A DNA stretch of 64,000 nt, taken from Effusibacillus consociatus. Its GTDB lineage: Bacteria > Bacillota > Bacilli > Tumebacillales > Effusibacillaceae. The notes under the pieces were generated by a model, which saw only the letters and a program-made list of their open reading frames with translations, was not told the DNA's origin and ran no database searches. A program made the position numbers and the translations under genes. The DNA is taken from assembly GCF_042652925.1 (NCBI RefSeq), contig NZ_JBHSHC010000112.1, positions 248,001 to 312,000 of the forward strand. The letters run 5' to 3'. Shown here one piece after another: positions 1 to 6,816 of the stretch; the first letter of the stretch is position 1; each line of letters opens with the position of its first letter.

Positions 1-536
1 TATTTCCGGAAGATCCGTCCCTGAAGATAAGAGAAGTCATAAAAGAGGGGCAGGCCGGGTACCAGATCCGGTTTGAATGGACCGGCGGGAAGAATTCGTC
101 CAAAACGTATTATACTCTGGTGGCATACGGTGAAAACGACTCTTTGCCCGAGCCGGTCGTAACCCGTAAAGCGGGAGAGCCTTTAGAGGCCCGATACGGT
201 ACGATGGTGGTGAGAACTCCCACTTCGATTCTGACCTATCGAGATCCTAATGCTGCCGGAATACGTCATTTTCGTGTATATGCCCAGAATGAAGCAGGTT
301 TTGTAGTATCCTCGCCGATTTTAATGCTCGATATGAATCAACCTACTAAAGTCACAATCACCGAGCAAACCGTTCAGCCAAGCCAACAGGTAGACTCGCA
401 AGCGGTCGAAGTGAATGAAGCTGCACCTAACCTGTTTGAGTTATCCGGATGGCAAGACGTACTGCTTCGGGGAATCACTCTTATCGTGGAAGTGATTTCG
501 CGATTCCTGGAGATTCTCTTTAATCTTGCCAGCTAA
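1..536 (+). CDS. C-terminal part of an unidentified protein (5' end outside window)
   Basis: The frame is open from the first base (codons start at position 3) to a TAA at 534-536, so this is the last 177 codons of a longer gene; the in-frame GTG at 120 is probably internal. The visible part has alternating aromatic beta-strand-like segments (YYTLVAYGEN, FRVYAQNEAG) that resemble a fibronectin type III or similar beta-sandwich domain. An acidic, Gln/Val-rich linker and a hydrophobic or amphipathic tail of about 25 residues follow. A surface or secreted protein is plausible but I cannot name a family. Confidence 0.6.
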   Translation, partial: FPEDPSLKIREVIKEGQAGYQIRFEWTGGKNSSKTYYTLVAYGENDSLPEPVVTRKAGEPLEARYGTMVVRTPTSILTYRDPNAAGIRHFRVYAQNEAGFVVSSPILMLDMNQPTKVTITEQTVQPSQQVDSQAVEVNEAAPNLFELSGWQDVLLRGITLIVEVISRFLEILFNLAS

Positions 537-571
537 TTTACCTATTTGTCAGCTGTGGACATGGAAACACC

Positions 572-601
572 TTGCGTTCTGCCCGAAGAATCATGTATAA
601 T
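572..601 (+). promoter_or_regulatory. SigA-type promoter of tRNA-Pro
   Basis: TTGCGT (572-577), an 18-nt spacer and a perfect TATAAT (596-601) lie 28 nt upstream of the tRNA 5' end. The gene therefore appears to be transcribed alone. Confidence 0.6.
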
Positions 602-628
602 CAGTTTCGTCATTGAGAGTTCGTTCTT

Positions 629-705
629 CGGGATATGGCGCAGCTTGGTAGCGCGCTACCTTGGGGTGGTAGAGGTCGTGGGTTCGAATCCCGCTATCCC
701 GACCA
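629..705 (+). tRNA. tRNA-Pro (anticodon GGG)
   Basis: A 77-nt cloverleaf. The acceptor arms CGGGATA and TATCCCG pair. The D arm contains GCGCAGCTTGGTAGCGC. The anticodon stem CTACC/GGTAG encloses a seven-base loop TTGGGGT with anticodon GGG, and the T loop is TTCGAAT. CCA is encoded at 703-705. Apparent protein frames crossing this region are artefacts. Confidence 0.97.
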
Positions 706-716
706 TAACGTAACGG

Positions 717-766
717 AAAACGCTCGTTATTCGATTTTAAAAAAATCGGATAAGGGGCGTTTTTTC
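717..766 (+). terminator. Intrinsic terminator after tRNA-Pro
   Basis: AAAACGC (717-723) pairs with GCGTTTT (757-763). A second, inner stem is built from CGATTTT and AAAATCG. A run of six T follows, about 12 nt after the tRNA. Confidence 0.75.
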
Positions 767-788
767 GTTCTTGAAGCCTTCCAATCTT

Positions 789-810
789 TTACACTAAACT
801 TAAAGTGTAA
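789..810 (+). promoter_or_regulatory. 22-bp dyad, possible operator
   Basis: TTACACT (789-795), eight bases, then AGTGTAA (804-810): a perfect 7-bp inverted repeat directly upstream of the ribosome-binding site of the small membrane protein at 839. It has the form of a dimer-binding operator; no regulator can be named. Confidence 0.35.
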
Positions 811-838
811 CAATCTTTGGGAGGGTTTACACGTTCAA

Positions 839-979
839 ATGAAGATGGAATTTAATATGAAGTTTGTGTATATCGTGGGTGGGTTAGTTGCTTTTGTTAC
901 GGGGATTCTCGCGTATGGTGCGGTTGTTGGTGTTGACTCTGCTCCGGCCCCAATTAAAACCCGTCGCGAGTCTGTTTGA
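839..979 (+). CDS. Small single-pass membrane protein (46 aa), hypothetical
   Basis: The ATG at 839 follows a GGGAGGG motif by about 13 nt. The product is a short basic N-terminus, one transmembrane helix of about 23 residues (FVYIVGGLVAFVTGILAYGA) and a short tail ending in TRRESV. The stop overlaps the likely TTG start of the next small gene (TTGA arrangement), which suggests translational coupling. An open frame also runs upstream through the tRNA gene, so the start rests on the ribosome-binding site. I do not recognise a family. Confidence 0.4.
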   Translation: MKMEFNMKFVYIVGGLVAFVTGILAYGAVVGVDSAPAPIKTRRESV

Positions 980-1215
980 CGAAACGCACCCGAATACGGT
1001 GCAAGAAGGCGCGAAGACACTTCACGACGATTTTTGCGACCTTGTTTGTTATGGTCGTTATAACGACTTTGCAGGAAAGGGCGGCGGTACTATTGAGGGA
1101 CTTGAAAGACAAGAAAAGCGTTGAATCCTTAATTCAATTGCACCGGATTTTTGAAAACGTGGAACGGATGGAACGGTTAAAGCATGAAACCGATTCGGAT
1201 CAACACAATCATTGA
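976..1215 (+). CDS. Small membrane protein with charged helical tail (79 aa), hypothetical
   Basis: Starts at TTG 976, overlapping the stop of the preceding gene by four bases. A strongly basic first 15 residues (KRTRIRCKKARRH) lead into one hydrophobic segment (about residues 16-33), then a charged, probably coiled-coil stretch ending in a His-rich tail. Basic N-terminus plus single membrane helix fits a type II membrane protein. The pairing with the 46-aa protein suggests a two-gene unit ended by the terminator at 1425. No family recognised; an ATG at about 1048 would be an alternative, shorter start. Confidence 0.35.
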   Translation: MTKRTRIRCKKARRHFTTIFATLFVMVVITTLQERAAVLLRDLKDKKSVESLIQLHRIFENVERMERLKHETDSDQHNH

Positions 1216-1424
1216 TGGTGATGTTAGTATTCAACGAACTTCCGAATACTATGTAAAAAATTACATGTTACGGACGAAAGACGCCTCATACTCGGTTGCA
1301 AATCGAAATATTGCGGCGTCCACATAAAGTTCACAAAAATTTTTATATTTCAGGAAGGTATTTTAGTGCTTTAACGCGTATAGGTATAAAAGTTGTCTTT
1401 TTCATGACAACCCCCTTTCGTTTT

Positions 1425-1460
1425 GAGGGCGTTCTTTGAAGCGACCCTCCTTTTTTTTTT
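1425..1460 (+). terminator. Intrinsic terminator
   Basis: GAGGGCG (1425-1431) pairs with CGACCCTC (one bulged A) and is followed by ten consecutive T (1451-1460). It would end the transcript of the two small genes at 839-1215. The 200 bases before it hold only short AT-rich dyads (AGTATTC/GAATACT at 1226-1250; ATGTAA/TTACAT at 1251-1266). Confidence 0.7.
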
Positions 1461-1472
1461 GCCTCGAATCGA

Positions 1473-1763
1473 TTACCACCAGAAGATCGGGAAGATTACA
1501 AACACAGAGAGGAAAGGAATAAAAAACGGGGTAAATCCAAAGAAAAAGGAGGCGTTTTTCCCCTTTAGGGATTTGGGTTTGTCTGCCGTTTTGAAATTTC
1601 TTTTCCCTTTATTTCTTCTCCCGGGGATTCCATCTGAAAGTGGTTCGAACCATAATCCATCCGGTGTGACCTTTCGTACAACTCCATAGTACTTGCCTTC
1701 ATTACATTGTACACAGACCGGCTGCCCAAGATATTGTCCCGCCTCTGTAAAGCTAACTGCCAT
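1473..1763 (-). CDS. Hypothetical 96-aa protein, SH3/Sm-like head with hydrophobic tail
   Basis: Start chosen at ATG 1763, seven to eight bases after AAAGGTGGG on the minus strand; an upstream in-frame ATG at 1796 has no such site. The first 45 residues (AGQYLGQPVCVQ, KYYGVVRKVTPDGLWFEPL) look like a small beta-barrel of Sm or SH3 type. The middle is basic and the last about 25 residues are almost wholly hydrophobic and aromatic, ending in IFWW. Short proteins with this head-plus-Phe-rich-tail form occur in spore formers. Function unknown. Confidence 0.6.
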   Translation of the reverse strand: MAVSFTEAGQYLGQPVCVQCNEGKYYGVVRKVTPDGLWFEPLSDGIPGRRNKGKRNFKTADKPKSLKGKNASFFFGFTPFFIPFLSVFVIFPIFWW

Positions 1764-1921
1764 TTCAAATCCCACCTTTTCTAAATTCACTATCATTCTA
1801 CGAAATTTGAACTATTGAAGTTTTCCGCTCGGGTTGATTTTTCTTCCAATCTAGCAAAATAGACAAATAGCATCTGATGCCTGTCTTACTGGCTGGTGAC
1901 GCGGCAGTTTCGAAAGGCATG

Positions 1922-1945
1922 AAAAAAAGAGGCCAAGAAGGCCCC
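1922..1945 (-). terminator. Terminator of the 1963-2175 gene
   Basis: On the minus strand GGGGCC and GGCCTC form a 6-bp stem (one wobble) around TTCTT, followed by seven T (A run at 1922-1928 on the plus strand). It lies 17 nt after the stop. Confidence 0.6.
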
Positions 1946-1962
1946 CGGCGCTACGAGAATTT

Positions 1963-2175
1963 CTATAGCAGGTCTTGTCTTTCTTCCGCAATCTCATCCA
2001 TTGCTATAGGTTTACTGATTTCCCAGGGTTCACCTACGTTCAAGGGGCGACTGATTTCCAACATAGGTGGAGCATCCGTTACATTGGTTATATCTTCAAT
2101 AGGACTCATTTCCGCCGGAATTCCAAAATTAAGCATTGCGGCTGGATATTGTTCTTTTGGTCTCTCTTCAGGCAT
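1963..2175 (-). CDS. Hypothetical acidic 70-aa protein
   Basis: ATG at 2175 follows a strong ribosome-binding site (GGGAGGTGA). The product is acidic and rich in Pro, Glu, Met and Ile, with no transmembrane segment and no cysteine. The middle has loosely repeated short phrases (PIEDITN, PPMLEISRP, PWEISKP). It may be largely unstructured. It is followed by its own terminator, which supports it as a real gene. No family recognised. Confidence 0.6.
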   Translation of the reverse strand: MPEERPKEQYPAAMLNFGIPAEMSPIEDITNVTDAPPMLEISRPLNVGEPWEISKPIAMDEIAEERQDLL

Positions 2176-2209
2176 TTAATCACCTCCCAATTCGAGTGTT
2201 GTCCTTAGA

Positions 2210-2395
2210 TCATTCAGTCGGAAAATCGGAAAAAAGGTCGGCGGCAGTCTTGCGGTTCTGCGGCAGGCCGACTGTATCCGGCTGTTCTTGATCTCCGAAC
2301 CGTTGGCTCAGTGTTTCGTCCATTTCTTCTAATTGTTTTTGCGCCAATTGCTCCAGACTTTCCGGCATTATTTCAAAATTTTTGTGTTGGTCCAT
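2210..2395 (-). CDS. Hypothetical 61-aa acidic helical protein
   Basis: Start at ATG 2395, eight bases after AAGGAGA; ten further in-frame upstream codons lack a site. The first half (ESLEQLAQKQLEEMDETL) is a charged amphipathic helix and the second half is polar. Size and composition resemble small cytosolic or spore-core proteins of Bacillales, but no family can be given. A perfect 9-bp hairpin (2417-2440) lies just upstream of its ribosome-binding site. Confidence 0.6.
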   Translation of the reverse strand: MDQHKNFEIMPESLEQLAQKQLEEMDETLSQRFGDQEQPDTVGLPQNRKTAADLFSDFPTE

Positions 2396-2416
2396 ACGCG
2401 TCTCCTTATGTATCCG

Positions 2417-2440
2417 GCCGCGCAATTGGATTTGCGCGGC
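2417..2440 (-). other. Perfect GC-rich hairpin without U-tract
   Basis: GCCGCGCAA (2417-2425) pairs perfectly with TTGCGCGGC (2432-2440) around six bases. Neither strand has a T run next to it, so it is not a standard terminator. It sits between the DUF1540 gene and the next minus-strand gene, where it could be an mRNA-processing or stability element. Confidence 0.45.
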
Positions 2441-2446
2441 TTCGGG

Positions 2447-2632
2447 TTATCTCACAATTTCGCCATAATCGTTTTCGTGCCGTTCAAATTCGAACGTGGC
2501 ACAACGGGTTCCTTTCGTTGTTCCCACAATCTCGTTTCCGTTTGACATCACTTGAATCGCATCAGCCGTACAATTTCGGTTGTGATCGTTGTAAATACAT
2601 TCTTCAACGCCGCATTTGACTCCGTTTGGCAT
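2447..2632 (-). CDS. DUF1540 domain protein (61 aa)
   Basis: ATG at 2632 follows GGAGGTGA by five to six bases. The protein carries the DUF1540 signature: four cysteines arranged as CGVEEC, then NCTADAIQV, then RCATFE. This is a small metal-binding-like or disulphide-stabilised fold common in Firmicutes and of unknown role. The open frame continues upstream for another 260 codons antisense to mtrB and hepS, but only this C-terminal part has a start site and family match. It diverges from mtrB, whose promoter lies about 50-75 bases away. Confidence 0.85.
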   Translation of the reverse strand: MPNGVKCGVEECIYNDHNRNCTADAIQVMSNGNEIVGTTKGTRCATFEFERHENDYGEIVR

Positions 2633-2679
2633 TTGATCACCTCCTGCTAATACTTTTTCCTTCGGTCGTCCTAAATATT

Positions 2680-2709
2680 TTGCCTGTTCCTGCCTGTCGA
2701 TGGTATAAT
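2680..2709 (+). promoter_or_regulatory. SigA-type promoter of mtrB
   Basis: TTGCCT (2680-2685), an 18-nt spacer and a perfect TATAAT (2704-2709), 38 nt before the mtrB start codon. Confidence 0.6.
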
Positions 2710-2746
2710 CAAATACGCTCGGACTAACGAAAGGAGGGTGCTTTAA

Positions 2747-2974
2747 ATGGAAGTTGGACAGGAATATTTTCTTGTCAAAGCGAAGGAAAACGGGGTTCAC
2801 GTAATCGGCCTTACCCGCGGTGCAGATACCCGCTTTCATCATACGGAAAAGCTTGATAAAGGCGAGATCATGATCGCCCAGTTCACGGAACATACTTCTG
2901 CCATAAAAGTACGTGGGAGAGCAGTTATTTGGACAAAATTTGGTCGTGTGGATACATATTCGGAAGATGATTGA
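2747..2974 (+). CDS. mtrB: Tryptophan RNA-binding attenuation protein (TRAP)
   Basis: 75-aa TRAP. In B. subtilis it forms an 11-subunit ring that, when loaded with tryptophan, wraps a series of GAG/UAG triplets in the trp leader and forces termination. The RNA-contacting Lys37, Lys56 and Arg58 of B. subtilis correspond here to K35 (HHTEKLDKGE), K54 and R56 (IKVRG); the Trp-pocket region GLTRGADT is also present. The start follows AAGGAGGG. It has its own promoter and terminator, and folE (mtrA), its usual upstream partner in B. subtilis, is missing. Its expected target is in this window at 23599-23766. Confidence 0.97.
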   Translation: MEVGQEYFLVKAKENGVHVIGLTRGADTRFHHTEKLDKGEIMIAQFTEHTSAIKVRGRAVIWTKFGRVDTYSEDD

Positions 2975-2977
2975 GCA

Positions 2978-3005
2978 GCGGGAAAGCGAGTCCTTCCCGC
3001 TTTTT
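2978..3005 (+). terminator. Terminator after mtrB
   Basis: GCGGGAA (2978-2984) pairs with TTCCCGC (2994-3000), followed by five T, four bases after the stop codon. Confidence 0.75.
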
Positions 3006-3066
3006 ATTATTAAATATTTTTTGAGACCGAAACGGTACATGATATGGTATACTGAAAAATAGCGTT

Positions 3067-3972
3067 GTGCTGTTGCGAAGGGAGTTGGAGACACTGATAA
3101 TCGAACAAACGGACCGGGAAAACGTGTCCCTTCGTATGCGCGGACAAGTTCTGTCCGAAATGAATCATACCTATCTGACCAATCGAATAGGTTTGCCAAA
3201 TCTTGAACAATTCCAACTGAAAACGGCAATTGCCATTCTTGAAACGGCCGGATGCTCAAAAAAAGAAACAGAGCTGATAACATCCGTTCTGTTGTTGATA
3301 TACCACGGACTATCGGTTCACGAAAACATCGATGAAAATCAAATTGAGGGGAATTTTCGTCAGCTAAAGGTTTTGGCGGGCGATTATTACTCCAGCAAAT
3401 ATTACTACTTACTTGCATCCCAGGGTCAGATTGAACTTATCGGCCTGTTCGCCGAAGCGGTTGCCAAAATCAATGAAGCCAAAGCGGAGCGTGCCGCTCT
3501 TTTGCGGCTTGATCAATCAAATACCGATAAATATCTCCTTTTAACGGAACGTATTCATGGGGAGCTGCTCTACGCTCTTTGTTCCAGATATCTTCGCGCT
3601 GAATCCGTCACTTTTGATCTTGTCCGCCTGCTTGTGAAAGCCCACATTTTCGGGATTGAATACAATCAGTTTTTGTCCGGTCATTGGTATGCAAATTTAT
3701 CCTATTTATTTATTAAAGAACAGGCAACGGAAGAAGAAATCCGCCTTCTTGCTTCGAAACATTCTTATCTGCAGGATTCTAAAATCATGACCATTCATGT
3801 GAAATATGGAACATCATCTTACCTGTTTGAACAATTGCAAACCGGGTTGGTGACCGTTCAGTCGCTGCTTTCCGTTCCGGATTCTCCAATTGCTGCAGAA
3901 CGTTTTAACCGAATTTGTGCCTTCCTGAAGGAATCTTACATGGAGACACAACGAATTGTGGAAGAAAGGTGA
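3067..3972 (+). CDS. hepS: Heptaprenyl diphosphate synthase component 1
   Basis: Small regulatory subunit of the two-component prenyl synthase that makes the C35 side chain of menaquinone-7. It matches the HEPPP_synt_1 family: an all-helical protein with the characteristic VLAGDYYSSKYYYLLA segment near residue 100. The frame opens at GTG 3067, but an AAGGGAG motif at about 3080 lies inside it, so a weaker start slightly downstream (TTG 3085 or CTG 3094) is possible. It is longer than B. subtilis HepS (about 300 versus 251 aa). It is followed after five bases by menG, as in B. subtilis, while its partner hepT is 5.9 kb away. Confidence 0.9.
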   Translation: MLLRRELETLIIEQTDRENVSLRMRGQVLSEMNHTYLTNRIGLPNLEQFQLKTAIAILETAGCSKKETELITSVLLLIYHGLSVHENIDENQIEGNFRQLKVLAGDYYSSKYYYLLASQGQIELIGLFAEAVAKINEAKAERAALLRLDQSNTDKYLLLTERIHGELLYALCSRYLRAESVTFDLVRLLVKAHIFGIEYNQFLSGHWYANLSYLFIKEQATEEEIRLLASKHSYLQDSKIMTIHVKYGTSSYLFEQLQTGLVTVQSLLSVPDSPIAAERFNRICAFLKESYMETQRIVEER

Positions 3973-3977
3973 GATCC

Positions 3978-4694
3978 ATGGCTCACTTTGAAACGAAAGA
4001 AGAAAAAGTCCATTATATCTTCTCGCGAATTGCCAAGCGGTACGACTTGATGAACACTGTTCTCAGTTTTCGGCGGCATAGGGCTTGGCGTTCGACTACA
4101 ATGAAACGAATGAACGTACAGCCAGGGCAGTCCGCACTCGACGTTTGCACAGGAACGGGGGATTGGGCGATTTCCCTGGCCAGGTCAGTGGGTGAACACG
4201 GCCGGGTAGTTGGGCTCGATTTTTGCGAGCCCATGCTTGAAGTCGGCAATCAGAAAATCGTTCAAGAGGGTCTGGCCAATTGTGTGCAAATGATTCACGG
4301 CAATGCAATGGAACTTCCGTTTGAAGACAATACGTTTGATTACGCAACAATCGGGTTTGCACTTCGCAACGTTCCGAGTGTAGAACATGTGATAAGGGAA
4401 ATGGCACGTGTAGTCAAGCCGGGTGGAATGGTTGTTTCACTCGAACTGTCCAAGCCGGAATGGCCGCCGTTTCGGGCACTGTATTATTTTTATTTCGAAA
4501 AGATTCTCCCGCAAATCGGAAAGCTGGCCGCAAAAGATGAGGTTTCCTACAGTTGGCTGCCCGAATCGCTTAAGACATTTCCGGATCGTAATGGGTTGGA
4601 AGAAATTTTTAAAAAAACCGGGCTTGTGAAAGTGGAGTCAAAGCCTCTTACCGGGGGCATAGCGGCTATGCACCTTGGTTATAAGGCTGAATAA
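3978..4694 (+). CDS. menG: Demethylmenaquinone methyltransferase
   Basis: SAM-dependent C-methyltransferase (UbiE/MenG family, 238 aa) that methylates demethylmenaquinone in the last step of menaquinone synthesis. Start at ATG 3978 after GAAAGGTGAG. Visible motifs are the N-terminal IFSRIAKRYDLMNTVLS, SAM motif I DVCTGTGDW, an acidic residue in LDFCEPML, and FALRNVPS near residue 130. It lies 5 nt after hepS and 12 nt before the UbiD-family gene, in one operon. Confidence 0.96.
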   Translation: MAHFETKEEKVHYIFSRIAKRYDLMNTVLSFRRHRAWRSTTMKRMNVQPGQSALDVCTGTGDWAISLARSVGEHGRVVGLDFCEPMLEVGNQKIVQEGLANCVQMIHGNAMELPFEDNTFDYATIGFALRNVPSVEHVIREMARVVKPGGMVVSLELSKPEWPPFRALYYFYFEKILPQIGKLAAKDEVSYSWLPESLKTFPDRNGLEEIFKKTGLVKVESKPLTGGIAAMHLGYKAE

Positions 4695-4706
4695 GGAGCA
4701 GCAGAT

Positions 4707-6164
4707 ATGGGATACAGAGACTTGCGTCATTTTATAGATGTTCTTGAAACAAAAGGCATGCTGGTTCGAGTGAAAGAGGAAGTGGATCCGCATCTCGAGA
4801 TAACCGAAATCACCGATCGGGTTTCCAAGGCGGAAGGGCCCGCTCTGCTATTTGAAAATGTAAAGGGCTCCACCGTTCCGGTTTTGATTAATGCATTCGG
4901 TTCCTATGAAAGAACCAATCTGGCTTTTGAAGTGAATGATTTTGATGACATCGGCAAAGAAATCATGCGTTTCATGGAAATGCCGACAGGCTCCAGCTCG
5001 CTTTTAGGCAAATTAAAGCAGCTTCCGAAGCTCGCTGAATTGGGCTCCTTTCTGCCGAAAACGGTAACAAAAGCGCCGTGTCAGGAAGTGGTCTTGACTG
5101 GTGATGAAGTGGATCTGGATAAATTCCCGATCCTGACCTGCTGGCCTGAAGACGGGGGACGATTTATCACTCTTCCGCTGGTGTTTACAAAGGATCCGAT
5201 TACGGGAAAAAGAAATTGCGGGATGTACCGGATGCAGGTATATGATAAACGAACCACCGGTATGCATTGGCAGTTGCACAAAGTCGGTGCCGAGCATCAC
5301 CGCCGCTCGCGGGAAATGAATCTTGAAAAGCTGGAAGTAGCCGTGGCGATCGGTTCCGATCCGGCGGTTATTTATTCTGCAATCGCTCCGGTTCCACCGG
5401 AAATTGATGAGATGATTTTGGCCGGATTTTTGCGCAAAGATGCGGTTGAGATGGTGAAGTGTAAGACTGTTGATGTGGAGGTTCCGGCAAACGCCGAGAT
5501 TGTCCTGGAAGGGTATGTATTGCCGGGAGAATTGCGCGATGAGGGACCATTTGGGGATCACAACGGTTATTACACACCCGTCGAACCATATCCTGTGTTT
5601 CATATTACAGCGATTACACACCGCAAGAATCCAATTTATGCAACCACAATCGTCGGGAAACCTCCGATGGAAGACTGCTATTTGGGAAAATTGACCGAAC
5701 GCGTCTTTCTCCCTCTGTTAAAAATGGTGGTTCCCGAGGTTGTTGATATGAGTTTGCCGTGGGAGGGTGTCTTCCACAATTGTGCGATTGTCTCGATTAA
5801 AAAGCGTTTCCCGGGTCATGCGAAGAAGGTGATGAGCGCTCTCTGGGGAATGGGGCAAATGACCTGGACCAAGTGCATCATCGTGGTTGATGATGACGTA
5901 GATGTACAGAATCATTCCTATGTAGCCTGGCGTGTCTTTGGTAATGTCGACGCAAAACGGGACATCATGATTGTTGAAGGGCCTGTTGATTCGCTCGACC
6001 ACGCCTCTCCCTTGCCGAATCTGGGGTCCAAAATTGGAATTGATGGCACCAGGAAGTGGAAGGAAGAAGGGTACACACGCGTGTGGCCGGATGAGATTTG
6101 GATGAACCAAGAAACAAAAGATCTTGTGGATCGCAAATGGAGCAAATATGGCATCAAACTTTAA
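4707..6164 (+). CDS. mqnL: UbiD-family decarboxylase (menaquinone, futalosine branch)
   Basis: 485-aa UbiD-type, prenylated-FMN-dependent decarboxylase, giving the length and motifs of the family: GRFITLPLVFTKDP, KRNCGMYRMQV and HWQLHKVGAEHH (FMN and metal region), EGPFGDHNGYYT, and AIVSIKKRFPGHAKKV. In the futalosine pathway a UbiD-like enzyme is thought to decarboxylate the 1,4-dihydroxy-6-naphthoate nucleus before methylation. Its position between menG and a UbiX gene, with mqnE, mqnA and mqnC following, supports this role over other UbiD substrates. The symbol is by analogy with Streptomyces. Confidence 0.85.
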   Translation: MGYRDLRHFIDVLETKGMLVRVKEEVDPHLEITEITDRVSKAEGPALLFENVKGSTVPVLINAFGSYERTNLAFEVNDFDDIGKEIMRFMEMPTGSSSLLGKLKQLPKLAELGSFLPKTVTKAPCQEVVLTGDEVDLDKFPILTCWPEDGGRFITLPLVFTKDPITGKRNCGMYRMQVYDKRTTGMHWQLHKVGAEHHRRSREMNLEKLEVAVAIGSDPAVIYSAIAPVPPEIDEMILAGFLRKDAVEMVKCKTVDVEVPANAEIVLEGYVLPGELRDEGPFGDHNGYYTPVEPYPVFHITAITHRKNPIYATTIVGKPPMEDCYLGKLTERVFLPLLKMVVPEVVDMSLPWEGVFHNCAIVSIKKRFPGHAKKVMSALWGMGQMTWTKCIIVVDDDVDVQNHSYVAWRVFGNVDAKRDIMIVEGPVDSLDHASPLPNLGSKIGIDGTRKWKEEGYTRVWPDEIWMNQETKDLVDRKWSKYGIKL

Positions 6165-6197
6165 TACAGATCTCAACGTAAGGGGAATCCGAACGGT

Positions 6198-6791
6198 ATG
6201 GCCAAAGAGTTTGTAGTGGGGATAACGGGCGCAAGCGGAGGCATCTATGGAATACGGCTTGTGCAAGAACTGATCAAGGGGGGACACCTGGTTCATCTTC
6301 TGCTGACGAATGCTTCCTGGCAGGTATTTCAGGAAGAACTCGGGTGGGAAATTGAAACAGGTGACAGAGCCTCCATCCCAAGCCGGTTTGAAGTTGCCTC
6401 CGATCGGTTAAAAGTCCATGATATGCATGATTATCGCGCACCGGTCGCCAGCGGTTCTCACCGTACGGACGGGATGATAATCATTCCATGCTCGATGGGG
6501 ACTTTATCCGCGATCGCTCACGGTGCCTCGGATAACCTGTTGGAACGGGCTGCGGATACCACTCTGAAAGAGGGACGCCCGTTAATTATTGTTCCTCGGG
6601 AAACCCCACTAAACGTGATTCATCTTCGGAACATGCTAGCTTTAGCCGAAGCGGGTGCACGAATTCTTCCGGCGATGCCGGGATTCTACCATTTGCCGCG
6701 AACTATGGATGATCTGATTCATTTTGTTGTGGGAAAAGCGTTGGACGCTCTGCAGGTAGAACATCAATTATTCCGTCGCTGGGGTGAATAA
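6198..6791 (+). CDS. ubiX: UbiX-family flavin prenyltransferase
   Basis: 197-aa flavoprotein of the UbiX/Pad1 family that makes prenylated FMN, the cofactor for the adjacent UbiD enzyme. Shows the N-terminal flavin-binding GITGASGGIYG, the central IIPCSMGTLSAIAHG and the C-terminal RETPLNVIHLRNM and PAMPGFYH segments. Start at ATG 6198. In futalosine nomenclature this is mqnM-like. The frame ends inside the leader of mqnE (upstream of its ribosome-binding site), so the two are tightly linked. Confidence 0.93.
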   Translation: MAKEFVVGITGASGGIYGIRLVQELIKGGHLVHLLLTNASWQVFQEELGWEIETGDRASIPSRFEVASDRLKVHDMHDYRAPVASGSHRTDGMIIIPCSMGTLSAIAHGASDNLLERAADTTLKEGRPLIIVPRETPLNVIHLRNMLALAEAGARILPAMPGFYHLPRTMDDLIHFVVGKALDALQVEHQLFRRWGE

Positions 6792-6816
6792 CAAATTTAA
6801 TTGGGAGGACGACCGT

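Noticed and set aside
635..838. Open frame running through tRNA-Pro into the 46-aa membrane protein
   Set aside because: The tRNA cloverleaf and its terminator explain this stretch; coding is accepted only from ATG 839.
2633..3418. Long minus-strand open frame upstream of the DUF1540 gene
   Set aside because: It is antisense to mtrB and hepS, both firm family matches; only the last 61 codons (to 2632) have a start site and a domain.
5013..5621. 202-codon minus-strand frame inside the UbiD gene
   Set aside because: Shadow of a strongly conserved plus-strand gene; no ribosome-binding site and no recognisable domain.
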